DNA of 64,000 bases from Stenocarpella maydis (taxonomy: Eukaryota > Ascomycota > Sordariomycetes > Diaporthales > Diaporthaceae): NCBI GenBank assembly GCA_002270565.1, contig NQMI01000124.1, forward strand, positions 62,001 to 126,000. Direction: 5' to 3'. A program made the translations under genes and the position numbers. The notes under the pieces are model-generated. The model did no database searches. It was not told the origin of the DNA and saw only the letters and a list, made by a program, of their open reading frames with translations. Below are positions 23,166-36,149 of this stretch, in pieces (position 1 is the stretch's first letter; each line of letters begins with the position of its first letter).

Positions 23166-25186
23166 TTAAGCTGCCACAGAAGAGTTTTCCCACTTCTTCC
23201 CTTGGTTCGCATCGACATGCTCGACCGTAGCCTCCACCTTCTCCGTCATCAGCTCCTTGACGCCCCGCAGGAATGCCACGGCCACAATGGCCAGCACGAC
23301 AAACGGGATCACGCTCGCCCACGCCAGCTGGTAGGCCTTGGCGTACTGCCACTTGCTCTCCTCGGCGGCCGCAGCCCAGACAGGCGGCGTCGCGCCCTCG
23401 ACCCCCGTCATGAGCCCCGATTCCAGAGCCGCCAGGAGGTCGGGAATGCTGGACGCCGGGAGGCCGGCGTCGGTGGCGGCCTTTCCCACGGCCGGCGCGT
23501 AGTTGCCCGCCAGGTGTCCGTTGATGATGACGTTCAGGACGGCCGAGCCGAACGCGCCTCCGATGGCGCGGGCTGAGAAGGCCATCCCGGTCGCTGTGGA
23601 CAGGAAGGCATGGGGTGCTGTGAACTGCACGCAGGCCACGAGCAGGGTCAAGGGTCCGGACTGACCGATTCCGGCCAGCACGTTGAAGACAATCTGTGCT
23701 TTGTTCCAGGTTGGCCTTATGCACGCATAGCAGATAGTCCTGCATGCCAGTCAGCTATTGAGTCGTGCGGTGTGCCTTTAGTGCGGACTTACACAACAAG
23801 AAATATTCCGAACGTCACCAGCAGCGGGGACTTCATATCCTTGTACGCGGTGGCATACCACGTGATGGGAATAGAAGCAAACATGGTCAGGAGGCTGTAG
23901 CTAAGCTGCCTGATGGATATCGTCCACGCGTCCGTGTCGAAGCCAAGGTGGAGGACGATCTGCGGCACGACAGAGTTCACCGCGCTGTAGAATATCCAGC
24001 CCTCCACGGCGAAGGCAAATGTGGAGAGGGCAAAGTTCGCATTCCTCCGGAAGAATACGTGGGCGACGAGACCGTCTGTCCGCCCTTTCCATTCTGGTCT
24101 CGTTGTTAGGACCAACGCCCAAAGGGACAAGAGGAGCACCTAGAAGGCAGGGTGACGGCTTACCATATCCAGCGAAGGCGACCAACAGTGCGAGACCCAG
24201 CGCAAGTGGAACCGCGACGTGTGGGTCTGACCAAGGATACGCACCTCCGACCCAGTCAAGTGCGAGTAGCATCAAGGTGGCACTGCAGACGAAGAGGGCC
24301 GAGCCGATGGGGTCAATGGCCCAGATGTAGTCCTTCAGCCTCATCTTGGGATACTCGAGGTTCTTTGGGGGCCAGTAAAACAGCAGCAGTCCTAGAGACG
24401 TTGCGCCGTGGAAGGCAGCCTGTATCCAGAAGATGTATCGCCAGCCAGCCACGTCGACGTTGGTAACCGCCCCTGCGCCGAGACCACCAACCCTACAAAA
24501 GTGTCAGTTATCTGGAGAAGGAGAGGACTTCAGGGCAGGACACGAACAGTCCACCAATGGCACCTCCCATGAACGAGAAGCCGTTCGCCAGGGCCCGGTA
24601 CTTTAGAGGCAGGATCTCAGAGGGAATGGCCTGGACGATGGCAATTGTTGAGAGCGTCGTGCCGATCAGGATGCCCCCGCCGATCAGCATGCTCATCGAT
24701 GTCGCCTTGGCGGAGATGACGGCGCCGACAAAGGCGATCAGAGGGGGTATTGCTGCGAGGTACTTTCGGTCGAGAACGTCGGACAGCCTCCCGACGATGG
24801 GGGAGAGGACGCTCTGCATGAGAAGAGGACCCTAAACACCCAGTATGAGATGGTGACCACAGCAGGGCGGCGTCGCGCGGCATCATTGCACCAACCTGAA
24901 TGACCCAGCCGGCAAGGGGGGCATCGCCCAGCTCCCTGATGATGAAGGCGATGACTGAGCCGGCAGCCACCACGACGAAGACCTGGGCCATGATGGCGAA
25001 GCAGGTGATGAAGACGACAAGCCATGACCTCCAGCTCAGCTGGATGTGCTCCGCATCCTCAAGGGCCTCTTCTTCGATAGGCACAATGGCCGGCTGCTTG
25101 CTCTCATGCTGTCGATCTGACGAAGCGCGGGGATCCGTGTGGTGGGAGACTGCAGGCTTCTCGCCCTCATTCTGCACGGTACCCAT
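23166..25186 (-). CDS. MFS transporter, TRI12/siderophore-efflux type
   Basis: This is a predicted 592-residue plasma-membrane transporter with about 14 membrane segments. Exons are 25186-24896, 24831-24548, 24492-24164, 24093-23793 and 23739-23166, with introns of 53-70 nt. I chose the ATG at 25186 (AAAATGG), not an upstream in-frame one, because the extra 46 residues look unlike this family. Motifs are WVIQGPLL, GRLSDVLDRKY (the MFS loop 2-3 signature), AIPSEILPLKYR and GGAIGGLVGGLGAG. These match the TRI12-like group, which includes trichothecene efflux pumps and siderophore transporters. The substrate cannot be read from sequence. The tail has KEKW-type basic residues. Confidence 0.9.
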
Positions 25187-26187
25187 TTTTGGCGTGGTTT
25201 GGAAAACGGACAAGTCCTGATTCTGGAGGTGAAGGTGGATATGCCTCAGCAGTGTTGTCCTCCCCGGGGGCAAGCAGCAGTTATACACGGCGGAGAACAA
25301 AAATATATCTGTCTGTTTCACCACGTGGCCGCCCCATGGGGTAATAAGAGTGCGGGGAGTCCTAGGATCTCAAGACTGTCAACCGCACGAGGAACCCAAT
25401 GTCACCCGAAGGGCTGGGTCGGCAGTTGCACGAACTCCCATTGGGTTCACCTGATGTGCCTAATCAGAGCGTGCCATTCCTCATTTCGCCCTCTGACATG
25501 ATCGTCGACAGGGTCCTCGACGCTCCAGGGGCACAGGCGTCTTGGCCCCGGCGCGCCAGTTGATACTAGTGAAAACGCGAGGACTGGCGTGCGGGGGAAA
25601 GAAATCCCTGGCGCCGTCCAAGACATTGATGATAGCAGCATCTTCGAATCCCCCGGCGGGAAAAGACGTAGTGCCTGCGTGTGCAGCAATCTATGCCAAT
25701 TACCCTGTCCATGGGCTTCTTGTTCCAGCCACGGAGAGCTTGCTGGACTTCCTTCAAAGCCCTAGCAAAGGTGGCGTCAATGACAACTGAGGCGATTGGC
25801 AGGGCGAGATCAGGTGGAATTGGTCGTCAGATTGGATCCTCGGCAGAGACATCACCCTTACAACATGCCCTTTCTCTACTCATCACTTCTCGACCCCGCG
25901 ATCTTGCAGACTAAAGGTAGAAAAGACTAGTTAAACTCTCCTTGCTTGTAACTGCTGCTAGTGCTTCCTTGCGTTTTGAACCCCATATCATATCCTCCTT
26001 CATCTTGTTCGCCTACTGCTTTCTCCATGCATATGCATAAATCCTTAGGAAAAGGAGCAGTACTCCTCTACCACCTCTTTCAAATTGGTAAGCATGTTCT
26101 TCTAATGGAGATGAATGTTACCGGGACCTTTGCGGCGCTCTTTTTAGTGTTGGTGAGGTTTTCGTCATACTCGCACTTTAGATGTCC
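25187..26187. other. Intergenic region
   Basis: This is the promoter of the MFS gene and the 3' side of the BTB gene on the same strand. Only short frames without domains are present. Confidence 0.5.
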
Positions 26188-27421
26188 TTATACTGGCCAT
26201 ATAGAATCTGCCATCGACTTCAGCCCAAAATCACGTAATGACAATTCCTCCAGATCATATTCCACCTGTTTGATGACGGGTTTCAAGAATTCATTAAGAC
26301 CGCAACGGTGTCTGGAAGTTTTTATCTTAGCTCCAGCTTGCCTCCAGGCCGGAGATCTGATCCCGCGGACACCTTCCATGAGGCCTGCCACACTATAGCC
26401 AAGACATGGCCGTGTTGGCTTCGGGGAGTAGACGCCTTGCTCGACCATCGCGGTGATTAGACTTCCCAGAAGGATCGAATTACACTCAAATGAGCAGCAA
26501 TCTCGAACAGTGAGGTATCGGAGGAGGTCGTGATATTTGTTGATAACGAGCTCCACAGCCTCCTGTCTATGTCGTTCAATACAGTCTATATTCGTTAGCC
26601 GCAGAGTTATTTTCTTCATCGATAAACATACCAAACATTTTTCCCGGCATAGGAAGACTAAGTGTCTGAATAGGCCCACGCGCCTCCCTGACCATGAAAT
26701 GTAGTATCTTATGAGCAACTTGGGCCTGGTTGAATACAGATGATATGCAAAGACGCAAGGTCAAATCTCTGCAAAGTTGGGGTGATTGCTGCTCCCAAGT
26801 CTGTAGATTTTCGATCCATGTGTCGGAGAAAAACTTGACCGTGTTATGGCATTGATAGTAGTCCACAACCACAGCAATTTTTGCAAGCAGCTCAAGAGTT
26901 ATGTGGCGGGGCACTCTCCCACTTTCGCCGTGTATTATATCCATGATTATTCGGAAAGCATCAGTGTCCCAGTCGCTAGTATAGAGGGTGTGGCAAAGAT
27001 CAGATGCCAAACTGCTTTCTTTCCAGTTGCCGTCCAGCATGGCCTTGAAGACAGGAGATGCTGATTTCAGGTGCTTGGCGGAAAGCCGAAACCTTGTGTC
27101 GGATCTCTGGTCATTCCTAGCCTCGTCATCTTCAAACCTCGCCTGCTCCTCTTCAAGAACGCCAGCTTGAACTGGGGCAGCTTGATTCGAGACATCATCG
27201 ACCAGGACAGCATCAATCGGGAAATGCTGGGCCGAGACAGGTTCTCGCTCGGGTATGCCAGGATCAACGCGTCGAAAGGCGTTGTGACGCCCGTTGGCCT
27301 CGGGCCACTTCGGTTCGACTCGTTCCCAATCATGGCCCTCATTCCACACAGCAAATGCGCTTTTGGGATGGTGCAGAATAAGCAGAACGTCGCCATCGGG
27401 ATCCAAAACTCTCTCGTCCAT
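26188..27421 (-). CDS. BTB/POZ domain protein
   Basis: This is a predicted 395-residue protein. Exons are 27421-26632 and 26585-26188, joined by a 46-nt intron (GTATGT...TAG). The N-terminal pattern (VLDPDGDVLLIL, later FRLSAKHLKSASPVFKAML, then a His/Tyr/Asp-rich helix set) is the fungal BTB/POZ fold, a protein-interaction domain. I chose the ATG at 27421 because fungal BTB proteins start just before the 'LDPxGDxxL' strand. The frame stays open 174 codons further up without family-like sequence. The partner and role are unknown. Confidence 0.8.
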
Positions 27422-30400
27422 AGCTCCCGTTCGGAATGTTTCCAAGATACTCTGTGGTTTCCAGACAAGGCAATCGCAACGCAAAATATTAGTGCCGCTG
27501 AAGCCGGCATGCAGTGTCATACGCTGGCCGTAGGTGACGTGCCGAAATCTGTAAAAATAATGATGTCGGTCGTCGCCTGTGCAAAGGTTGTGTGGTTCTG
27601 TGACCACGTTACGAGCTGCGCGATGTTGGCCGTGACGATGGTGACCTATGCGGAACAACAAAAGTTCAAAATAGGTGGCTGGGCCAGGTTGGCCAATATT
27701 GTTGAGCACCAACAGACGTTTAGCGCACACGTGGCTGCTGCCTGGCGCCTCCAGACTGCGCACTCCAGGTGCTTCAGACCTTGAATGATTGGTGGCCGTG
27801 CGTGCGTGATATCCGGATACCGGGCATGCAAGTGTATCTCCTTTGGGCGGTGGTCCACAGCCGCTGAAGGACAGTGCCTTGATACTTCGAAAGCAGACTT
27901 CACTAGTATATGTCAGTGTACATACATAGTACCGCCTGTGCAAGACCCAATCGGAGGAGCCCCATAACAGGCCGCGTTGCTAGGTTCACTGGCGGTGTCT
28001 CACAATAATCCATCAAGCGAGAGCCCAAAATAAACCCAAAAATTGTTGGCTGAGACTTGGCACATGGCAGATGTAGCACCAGCCTGCATGAGTACTTTAG
28101 TGTGGTGCTCATATAAACAAACCTGATCAAGGTGGCTTCGGGTGATCTAACCAAGTAGAATATTCTGTGCCTCGCCGCGCCCCGGCTTACACTGTAATAT
28201 AAAAGTACCTAGGTACGCATTTGCCATGATGTTCCTGCACCAGGCAACCACTGATGAAGCAGAAACTAAGCCGAACAACGTTATCAAGGCCGCAACGCTA
28301 GGGCGATTCATTCTTCTTCCTAAGTAGTGGATTAAATGATTCTCGCAGCCGTAGGGAAGCAGGGTCAGAATGTAATGAAGAGCCCTTAATCAGATGAGCT
28401 ATGTTGACGATACGGAGTTTGTTTCGCTCTTAGCCGGCCAAAATTCGCAACGCAATCTATATGCAGGAATCTCTGCAACAGTTGCTACACAAAGACTCCA
28501 CAGCATCTGGCATACTCGATTTTGTCGATATGATGCCCATTGGCTATGATCGCAGAGTTTCAGCGTCTTGTCTTCTCAGACCGGCCCAAGAATACAGTAA
28601 GAGAGAACTTACTTATTCCAGCGATTCATTGAATCTTTTCTTGCTGTACTCAACTACAAAAAGCCCTCAAATACAACAGTCACCCATACTGCATCTTGCT
28701 TGGGGCTTGGTAGCCGAATATATTCAAGAACCATGCTCTTTGCGTTCACCTAGATTGGTATTACGGGGCGTCTGCGGAAACAATCAGAGTTCCGACGCTG
28801 GGCGTGGACAGGATGGAGTGGACCATTAGCCTGTCGGAAACTGGAGTTACAGTAAGTTTTTAGAAAGACCTAAACTTATAGTTAAATAACTCTTTATAAC
28901 TCTCTTATAAGTGCCTTTGAAAAAGATTTAATCACCCAGCAAATAGCAGACACTAGAAGAGTATAATTCAGCTGAAGCTATAAAATAACAAAAGGCCTTG
29001 TGGGAGGCATGTTTATAAAAATTTCAAAAATAAGAGCCGGCAGAAATGTCGCCGACAGGACGAACCTGCGCGCCCGAAGGTATTGCCTAACAGCTAAGCC
29101 ATTTTGAACATAGCAGGGCAACGGATTAACCACTCTCCCACAGCGACAACCGTCCATGATAATAGATGAAAATCGGCCTAGATTTGCTCACTAAGTACCT
29201 CTGAGTAAATGAAGAGGCATCAAGCTGGGATGGGGCCAAGCGATATCGCAAAGGGGACTTTGCGGCAACAGAACGGCGTGCACTTTGGTCACGTAAATGA
29301 TGCCCGCTCATGCCCAATTGCATTGAGTGACTTGATCCAGGTTGCTTTCGTCCCACGTAGTGGGCTTTTTCGGCTGACAGACGGCCTCTTCCTTCAATAC
29401 TCGCCCCCCCTTCCCACTGATTCTTCTCTTGACTTGTGCAAGCATTCCCAGATCGGGAGTTTTGATGCGCCGTAACATAGCTCGAAGGCTGCCACTTCAG
29501 AGACGCTTTCCATTTTCAATTTGACTGCTTCGTTTGACCTTCCAGACCCCAGCGGCAGCCTTTTAAACTGGCTGCGAAACCCCGAAATACGAGTCTTCTA
29601 CAAAAAGGTCAGCACTCTTCCTATCCTTTCAGCCTGTTTCACTCTCCCCAATATGCTAAACTTGACCACTGCATCACCTGGAACGGTATCTGGAACCTTT
29701 TTCTAGATTAGTGCACTCCGAGTCGAGTTCCAGTTCTCACTTGCTCATTTCATCATCTTCAACCATCAGACCTTCCCACACCAGTCTGTTTGGAACCCTA
29801 CTTACCGCGTCAACTAACCTGTTGACTACCACCTCAAGCTCACACCTCCTTTACCCTTAGGGATTCAGACGTCATCTCGGCGGCCGGTTTTCTATCCATA
29901 CTGCTCTCAACCATCCCCCGCTCCCAGAGTCACCGACCCCCCAGGCAAGCTTCTTTGCCTTACTTTCATACTCTGAAGCTGCCATCGTGCTGCCCAGCAA
30001 AGTACAGCACAGGCACCAAAACTGGACACTTTCACACATGCATATCGTCTCCGAAACCTGCTTGTCTTGGCCAACTCAAGATAAGCCAACAAGAATTCCA
30101 AACTACGTTTTGGATAGCACAGCATAAGCGATCCTCGATCTTTGGATCTGGGCAGGTGGCCGGCAGGCACCTAGACCTTCGAGGACTTGCAAACAGGTAT
30201 GAACTACTTGCACCTTATACCAGCATCACAGAAGAACAAGATCCACATCTTGCTGGTGTCCGCAGTTCGGTTATTTCATCGCTCCACAAAAGAGAAGCCC
30301 AGCTGATTCCAATAAAAGTGTGACCAGCGACCAGCATTACCTCCATCTTCCACATTCCAGTGACCACTTTGGACACCTGCTATCCTATTGTCCACAGACC

Positions 30401-30600
30401 GAGCCCCACCCAACCCCTACTTTCCATCACGCACTGAATACAGAGGTCGTCGCAAGATCCCTCGTCGTCTCAGCGAGGAGAAAAGACCGACCAGCGACCA
30501 GATCACCTGGCGCAGGTTTACCGTCACCCACAGCGGTCAGCACACCGGGGATTCACAACCAGTCGCAGCATCTTCACTGGCCTGCTAGGAGACCGCAAAC
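27422..30600. other. Large intergenic region between two BTB genes
   Basis: No gene is supported in 3.2 kb. An AT-rich patch (28855-29000) could be an old repeat. The last kilobase (29.6-30.6 kb) is CT-rich in the plus strand, as fungal promoters and leaders often are. Confidence 0.5.
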
Positions 30601-31975
30601 ATGTCTTCTTCAGTCAGTCGCGATGGTGGTCAAGGAAGCGTCATCAAGATCGACCCTGATGGCGACCTCACTCTTGTTGTCGGCAGCGACAAGACCCGTT
30701 TCCTCGTCTGCTCAAAAACACTTTCACATTCCGCTCCTTTCTGGAAGAATTGCCTCTATGACCAATTCAGAGAGGCAAAGCCCGCGGCCGGGCAGGACTG
30801 GGCCGTCGAGCTCCCGGAGGACAACCCCTCCGGGCTGGAGTGCCTCCTGCTCTTGGCCCACGGCTCGGGCCACAAGATGCCAAAGGTCGACCTGCAGCTC
30901 GCATTCGAAACTGCCGTTCTGGCCGACAAGTACGGCATGGCGCATGCGCTGTGGGCGGTCGCCAAGTCGTGGCTCACCACTCTCAAGCCACCCCGGCCGG
31001 AAAAAGGCACCGACGATACCATCGTACCCTGGCTGCAGCGGCTTTGGGTGACAAAGGCTCTGGGCGCTCCTGATAAGCACAGTGACGCTTTCGCTAACCT
31101 TTCACTGATGGTTGGCATCTCACATCACAACCGCCAACTTCTCCTCAGGCCCTACAAATCAGGCGATTCAGATACACTCAGTCGAGACAATTTGGGCGGA
31201 AATGAGGCTGAGAAAGACGTCCTTCTTATTTTCACAGGTCAGAGTCGTCGGTTAAACATTGATAACGTCCATCTGACTTCTTCCACAACGTAGACAAGAT
31301 CAAAACTGCACGTTCCAAGGCGCTGATGTGTATTCGAAACCCGCCCAAAGGAGACATCAGGAGATTGCAAAATGCCATCGATGAGTTTGGCTCGTCCAAG
31401 GGCTTTGATGGCGCTTACATATGTTTACTTCCGAGAAAAAATGCATCAGCTGAAAGGCGGCTTTGCGAGTGCGTCATGCAAGCTATGGTCAACAAGGTGT
31501 TAGCTGAGAATCTATATGATTCTCCGGTGCGGCCGACAGAGGAAATTACCCAGTCCGCCCTAGTGTTCCTGGCAACCACGCAGAAGTTCATGACTCGCAT
31601 CGAGGAAGAAATCTATCTTCTCCCGGGAACCAGCCACAAGTCGTGCACTCCCTTCAAACGCAAACTGCCATCTTCAATCGAGATGAAGGCACAAATCATG
31701 CGGGAGTCGATGATTGAAAACGCCGAGGCATTCGCAAGGCAGGCCCGACTTGTCAGCGGCGAAGACAGCCATGGCAGCGGCAGCGATGGCCACAAAGACG
31801 GCGACGGGTCCGCGTGGGGTACGGCACGAAAGCGCGGCCGCGATGAACTCGAGGCGGAAGCATCGACGCCCTCGAGGCCATGAAGTCCGACACAAATCAA
31901 CTCAAAACAGACCTGGCGGATGTGTCTGAACGACTCGAGCAGGAAGGAATATTTGGAATGGGAGAAGACGAGTAA
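30601..31975 (+). CDS. BTB/POZ domain protein with a disputed C-terminus
   Basis: Exon 1 is 30601-31237 and exon 2 starts at 31294 (56-nt intron, GTCAGA...TAG). The fungal BTB pattern (IDPDGDLTLVV, FLVCSKTLSHSAPFWKN, ELPEDNPSGLECLLLLAHG) covers residues 15-100. The frame entering exon 2 stops at 31881-31883, after an Arg/Lys-rich segment (KRGRDELEAEA). A second frame, shifted by one, continues from about 31862 to a TAA at 31973-31975 as a typical coiled-coil tail (DALEAMKSD, LADVSERLEQE). The protein therefore probably extends to 31975, either through a small intron or a one-base frameshift. If not, it ends at 31883 with 398 residues. Confidence 0.75.
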
Positions 31976-32265
31976 CAGGGAAAGGGAAACTAGAAGGAAC
32001 ACATGACTGTTGGAATTGGGGGGGGGGGTTTTGCAGCCTCATTCATGGGTTTTACGCTCGAGGCCCCCATGCCCTGACCCGCTGCCCCTTGGACGATGCC
32101 CAGCTGCGACGCAACCAGTCACATGAGATATTTCACCATGACGATGAGACGAGGAACTCTTGGAAGGCAGGCGTGGCAAGACAGCCACGGCCAGAGATCA
32201 TTAGAAATTACTACAGACCGCTCACAGGAGCTCATTGATGAATGCCTAGAGAGACAACACACACA

Positions 32266-34955
32266 TCACGGGATGCTAAACGTCCCCCTCAGGGGCAGGT
32301 CCCTGCTCGACCGGCCGACCTCGACCGTGTACTCGCCGCGCCGGAGCAGCCACGCCTGCGCCGCGACGTCCCACACGCTCAGGTCCCTCCTCGTGAGCGC
32401 AAAGGTCACCGTCCTCGCCCCCCCCGCCGCGACGGCCGTCTTCTCGAACCCGCGCAGCTGCCTCGCGGGCACGTCCCCGCCGGGGATGCCGAGGTACAGC
32501 TGCGCCACCTCCTTCCCGTCGGCGCCGCCCGTGTTGGCCACATCAGCAGTGACGGTGACGAGCTCGTCCCAGAGGTCGGCCTGGCCGCCGGGGGCGACGG
32601 CTCCGGTGGGGTAGGGCCCCGGCGGCTCGCTGCTGCCGGCGGTGCGGCTGACGCGCAGGTTGGCGTAGTCGAAGGTGGTGTAGCTCAGCCCGAAGCCGAA
32701 CTCGTAGCGCGGGGTGATGTTCTTCAGGTCGAAGTGGCGGTAGTCGATGTAGACGCCCTCGGTGAAGTTGGACTGGGGGAAGTGCTGGAACATGCCGTCG
32801 AGGGTGACGTCGGGCCTCAGGAGGCCGTCGTAGTCGGACTCGTTCCTGGCGACCGTGTACGGGAGGCGCCCGGAGGGGTTCTCCTTGCCGTAGAGGAGGT
32901 TGACGAGGGCCCTGCCGCTGTCCTGCCCGGGGAGGTGGGCAAAGATGATGGCCGTGACGTTGGGGTGGTCGGCGAACTGGTCGACGAGGCGGATGCCGGC
33001 GTTGTGGAACACGACGATGGTGTTGGCGCACTGGTCGGCTACGTGGTTGATCAGGCCGTCGGTGTAGTCATCGCGGACAGAAGGCCGGTCATAGCCCTCG
33101 GTGGCCCAGGCGTTGCCGAAGACAAGGCAGGCGTTGCTCGTGGGGTTGACGAGGGGGCTCCCGTTCTCGAAGTCCCAGTACAGGTCCGTCGAGTCCTCGT
33201 AGGCCTTTGCGACGAGTGCGTCGTACGGGGAGCTGGTGAAGCTCTGAGAGACTGCTCCGGATCCTCCACCGCCGATCAGCGTTCCATTGAGGGCGGTTCC
33301 ACCATAGTGGAGGCTCAGGTCTCCGAAGAAGCCGAGGTACAGATCTGTGTAGTTGGCCGACTGAGCACCACCGGTCCCTACTTGCGTGTTAGTTGACATG
33401 CGTTGAGCACACGAGGTTTGGGTCCGTGTTTCCGAGCATGCTTACATTGAGTGAATGCGGCGCCTGCAGGGGCTGCCACCCAGGTGTTGACATTGGGTGC
33501 CTTTGCTGAGTATCCGAACACTGAGATCAACTTTGTCTCTGCGGGTTTCAGGGGCAGCGCCCCGTTGGTATTCTTCACAAGGACATGGCCCTCGGTAGCA
33601 CCGGCAAGCAAGGTGGGCTTCGAGCTGGCATTGCGGGCGTCCACGACCCGGTGAGGCTTGGACAGGTCAGGAGTCATGCCGTATCCGGGCTCCGGGAAGC
33701 TCTCGTCGTCCTGGCCCAGCTGGAACCAGGGCGTGAGGATCCTCGTCACCATATCGTCGACGCGGCTCTCGTTCACCGTGCCGTTGTTCACGGCCAGTGT
33801 AAGGTTCGCGCCCCAGAGTATTGAGCTGGGCATGGCGACGTCCAGGCCAGCGAGCGCAGACCCGACTCCTGACTCCTGGGCACCCCAGTCTGCGACGACG
33901 AAACCTTGGAACCCTAGCTCCGTCTTCAAGAGCCCGTTGAGGGCCTTGCTGTTCTGGCAGGCGCCCGAGTTGTTGACACGATTGTACGAGCACATAATCT
34001 GGTACACGTTAATCGTTTGCTACAGGTACATTCCAAGACACTGCCGCGCGCAGAGACCGGGAAACTCTAGCAAGACAAGAATGATACTCACGTTTCCAGT
34101 GCCAGCGTGGACAGAGTCGGCAAAGGGCCACAGATAGAGCTCGTGCATAGTTCTATCGTCAATGTTGGAGGATATAGGAAGAGCCCACGGAATGTGGTTT
34201 GTACTCGTTGAAAGGCGTTGCGATTCCTGCTCGTAACCCAGGAAGTGCTTGGTGCTGGTCATGACCCCAGTGTCCTGTACTCCCACAACCGTCTTATGAA
34301 CCAGCTGACCACTGAGATAGGGATCCGGTGAGAAGCCTATATATGGTTAGCAGCTTCTACTACCCAGTACAGTGGCGAGATGTCGTCTCTGACCTTCCCA
34401 ATTCCTGCCTCCCTCTACAACCCGGCCGGCTGGGCCCACAACAGGGCCAAGAAGGATATTGACGCCCTTGGTCCTGGCCTCGAGCCCCATGTGCCAGGCT
34501 CGATCATAGGCCAACTCCTTGTTCCAGCTCGCGGCCACATGGATACCACTGGCGAACGCGCTCACGTAGTCGGAAGCACCAACGCCATTTCCGGCATTGT
34601 TGAGGCACATGCCTGGGAAACCTAACCGAGGAACGCCGCCGATGAAGCCTGAGCAGCCCGTCGTTGAGGCCACGCCGGACGTCAGGTTGACCTTCTCCTC
34701 CAGGGTGAGCTGCGAGACCAGGGCCTTGGCCTTGGTGATGGCATCGGCCCAGCCCACGGCTGCATCCTGCTGGGCTGAAGGGCAACATCAGTTTCTGCCC
34801 AGCGGGGACACCACACCCCAAGGGTACGTACGTGAAGGATATACCGGCGGAGACTGCCCGTCAAAGTAGCTATCTTGTGTGACCACGAACTGGGCGCGGG
34901 CATGTTGGCCGAGGGCCGCCGTGGTGGCGAGGCCCGCGAGTACTGAGCGGAGCAT
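32266..34955 (-). CDS. Secreted GH3 beta-glucosidase
   Basis: This is a predicted 804-residue beta-glucosidase that releases glucose from cellobiose and related glucosides. Exons are 34955-34832, 34774-34394, 34336-34092, 33998-33446 and 33377-32266, with introns of 57, 57, 93 and 68 nt. The start at 34955 opens a signal peptide ending ARAQ; an upstream in-frame ATG-like codon would only lengthen it. The GH3 order is complete: an N-terminal barrel with [35 protein letters not shown], and VVADWGAQ holding the nucleophile Asp287. An alpha/beta sandwich follows, then a fibronectin-III-like end ([11 protein letters not shown] onward). The last junction is the least certain: I used a TAG acceptor directly before base 33377. 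It could be co-regulated with the GH5 enzyme, but nothing here proves it. Confidence 0.9.
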
Positions 34956-35883
34956 GTTGGCTCTGTATAGGGGTGTACCGAGGGGCTGCGCGCTGGACTG
35001 CAACCTGCGAGGGTAGCCTGATGGATGCGACGCATCCCGCCTTTATAGATGGCCCTCATCCCGGCCATCCTCGTGGCGGTGACGTGCTGCCGTGGCCCGA
35101 CATTACATCCGATGCGACGATGCGCACTTGGGGCTTTCCAACCACGCAGGGGACTTTCCACTCGGCCCTTTTATCGTCGACGATGTCCAGGGATGGGTCT
35201 TGAATGGAACCGGCATCTTGGCATTGTGAGATTCTGTATTGTTAAAGTGCAGTTTCCCCTGGGGAGCCCCTCTTCTCGTCACACGAGAACGTCAAGGATC
35301 ATAGTCCATCAACCCCATATTTCAAGGCACGGGATACACCGGGACGGTAATTGGGACTGGATGGGGCATAAACCACAGGGTCAAAATCTCTCGACCCTCC
35401 ATCTCCGGTAAAACGTCGGCTTATTGCCCGCTCCATCGACTGTTCCCATCGTGTCGGTAAGCCGGATGCCACTCGTCACTCAGCCATACGCGGGAGGGAT
35501 GTAGAGACTTGTACCGCGGCAGCCTACCATTGAGCAAGCCGAGGCCGGACGATCCATGCTAGGATAGAGAGTGAGATCATGGCACCCCTGCCCTGAGGAA
35601 CTGCCAGGACAATAAGCACACGCGATGATTCGGAGACTGTGGGGCCCCCATGTTGACTAATGAATCACGGATCAATCATGTGTTCATCCAAGGTCTTCAT
35701 CACCCTTGCAAAAACCGCGTGGCCGGTCAGTCTGTGGGGTCAGGCCGTCTCTCTCTGTTGGTCAGTCTTTCCGGCAAGGCCGTGCCACGGCGAGCAACAG
35801 GTCGTGTGTGAATTCCGGGGCAATGGAATCATCTGAACTGTGGGGGTGGGAACCTGCAAGCTGGGCCACTTCACCCACCCGGT
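34956..35883. other. Promoter and upstream region of the GH3 gene
   Basis: This holds the GH3 promoter. CTGGGG and GTGGGG hexamers (35261, 35639, 35734), which fit the carbon-repressor CreA consensus SYGGRG, are present. Such hexamers are common by chance. No gene is supported. Confidence 0.5.
35039..35050 (-). promoter_or_regulatory. TATA-like element of the GH3 gene
   Basis: On the minus strand the stretch reads CTATAAAGG, about 90 bases before the GH3 start. The spacing is reasonable for a fungal TATA box. Confidence 0.45.
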
Positions 35884-35976
35884 CGCTGTGTCGGAAAAAC
35901 GAGACTGAGCCCCCCCCCCGGCTAAATTAGCATTTGCCGCACTGACCACCCAAATTTTAGTGCAAAGTCAGGAAAC
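35884..35976 (+). repeat. Left terminal inverted repeat
   Basis: It begins CGCTGTGTCGG and contains a 10-base C-run. It matches the reverse complement of 46361-46452. Weaker similarity continues inward to about 36060. Confidence 0.85.
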
Positions 35977-36149
35977 TCACAATTCTCGCCTAAACAACAA
36001 CTTCAACCCTATTCACATCGCTAACGCCCCTAAATAGGCAAATGTGAGGGTCTTACGATATGCCATTATCGCCTAACAAGCAATGAGCTCCAGCGGTTAG
36101 AGTTCTATTTGCGTTCTAACCTAGCACCACCTAATAAGTAGCTGTAGGC

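Noticed and set aside
29050..29120. tRNA-like stretch
   Set aside because: It does not form the four arms of a tRNA and lacks a matching T-arm.
30320..31051. 243-codon plus-strand frame
   Set aside because: Overlaps the BTB exon in another frame and has no domain; the BTB frame is the real one.
32242..33396. 384-codon plus-strand frame
   Set aside because: Antisense shadow of the GH3 terminal exon, rich in Val/Gly/Glu from reversed GC-rich codons.
35879..35890. TA target duplication around the TIR element
   Set aside because: The flanks show CG on both sides, not TA, so target duplication remains unproven.
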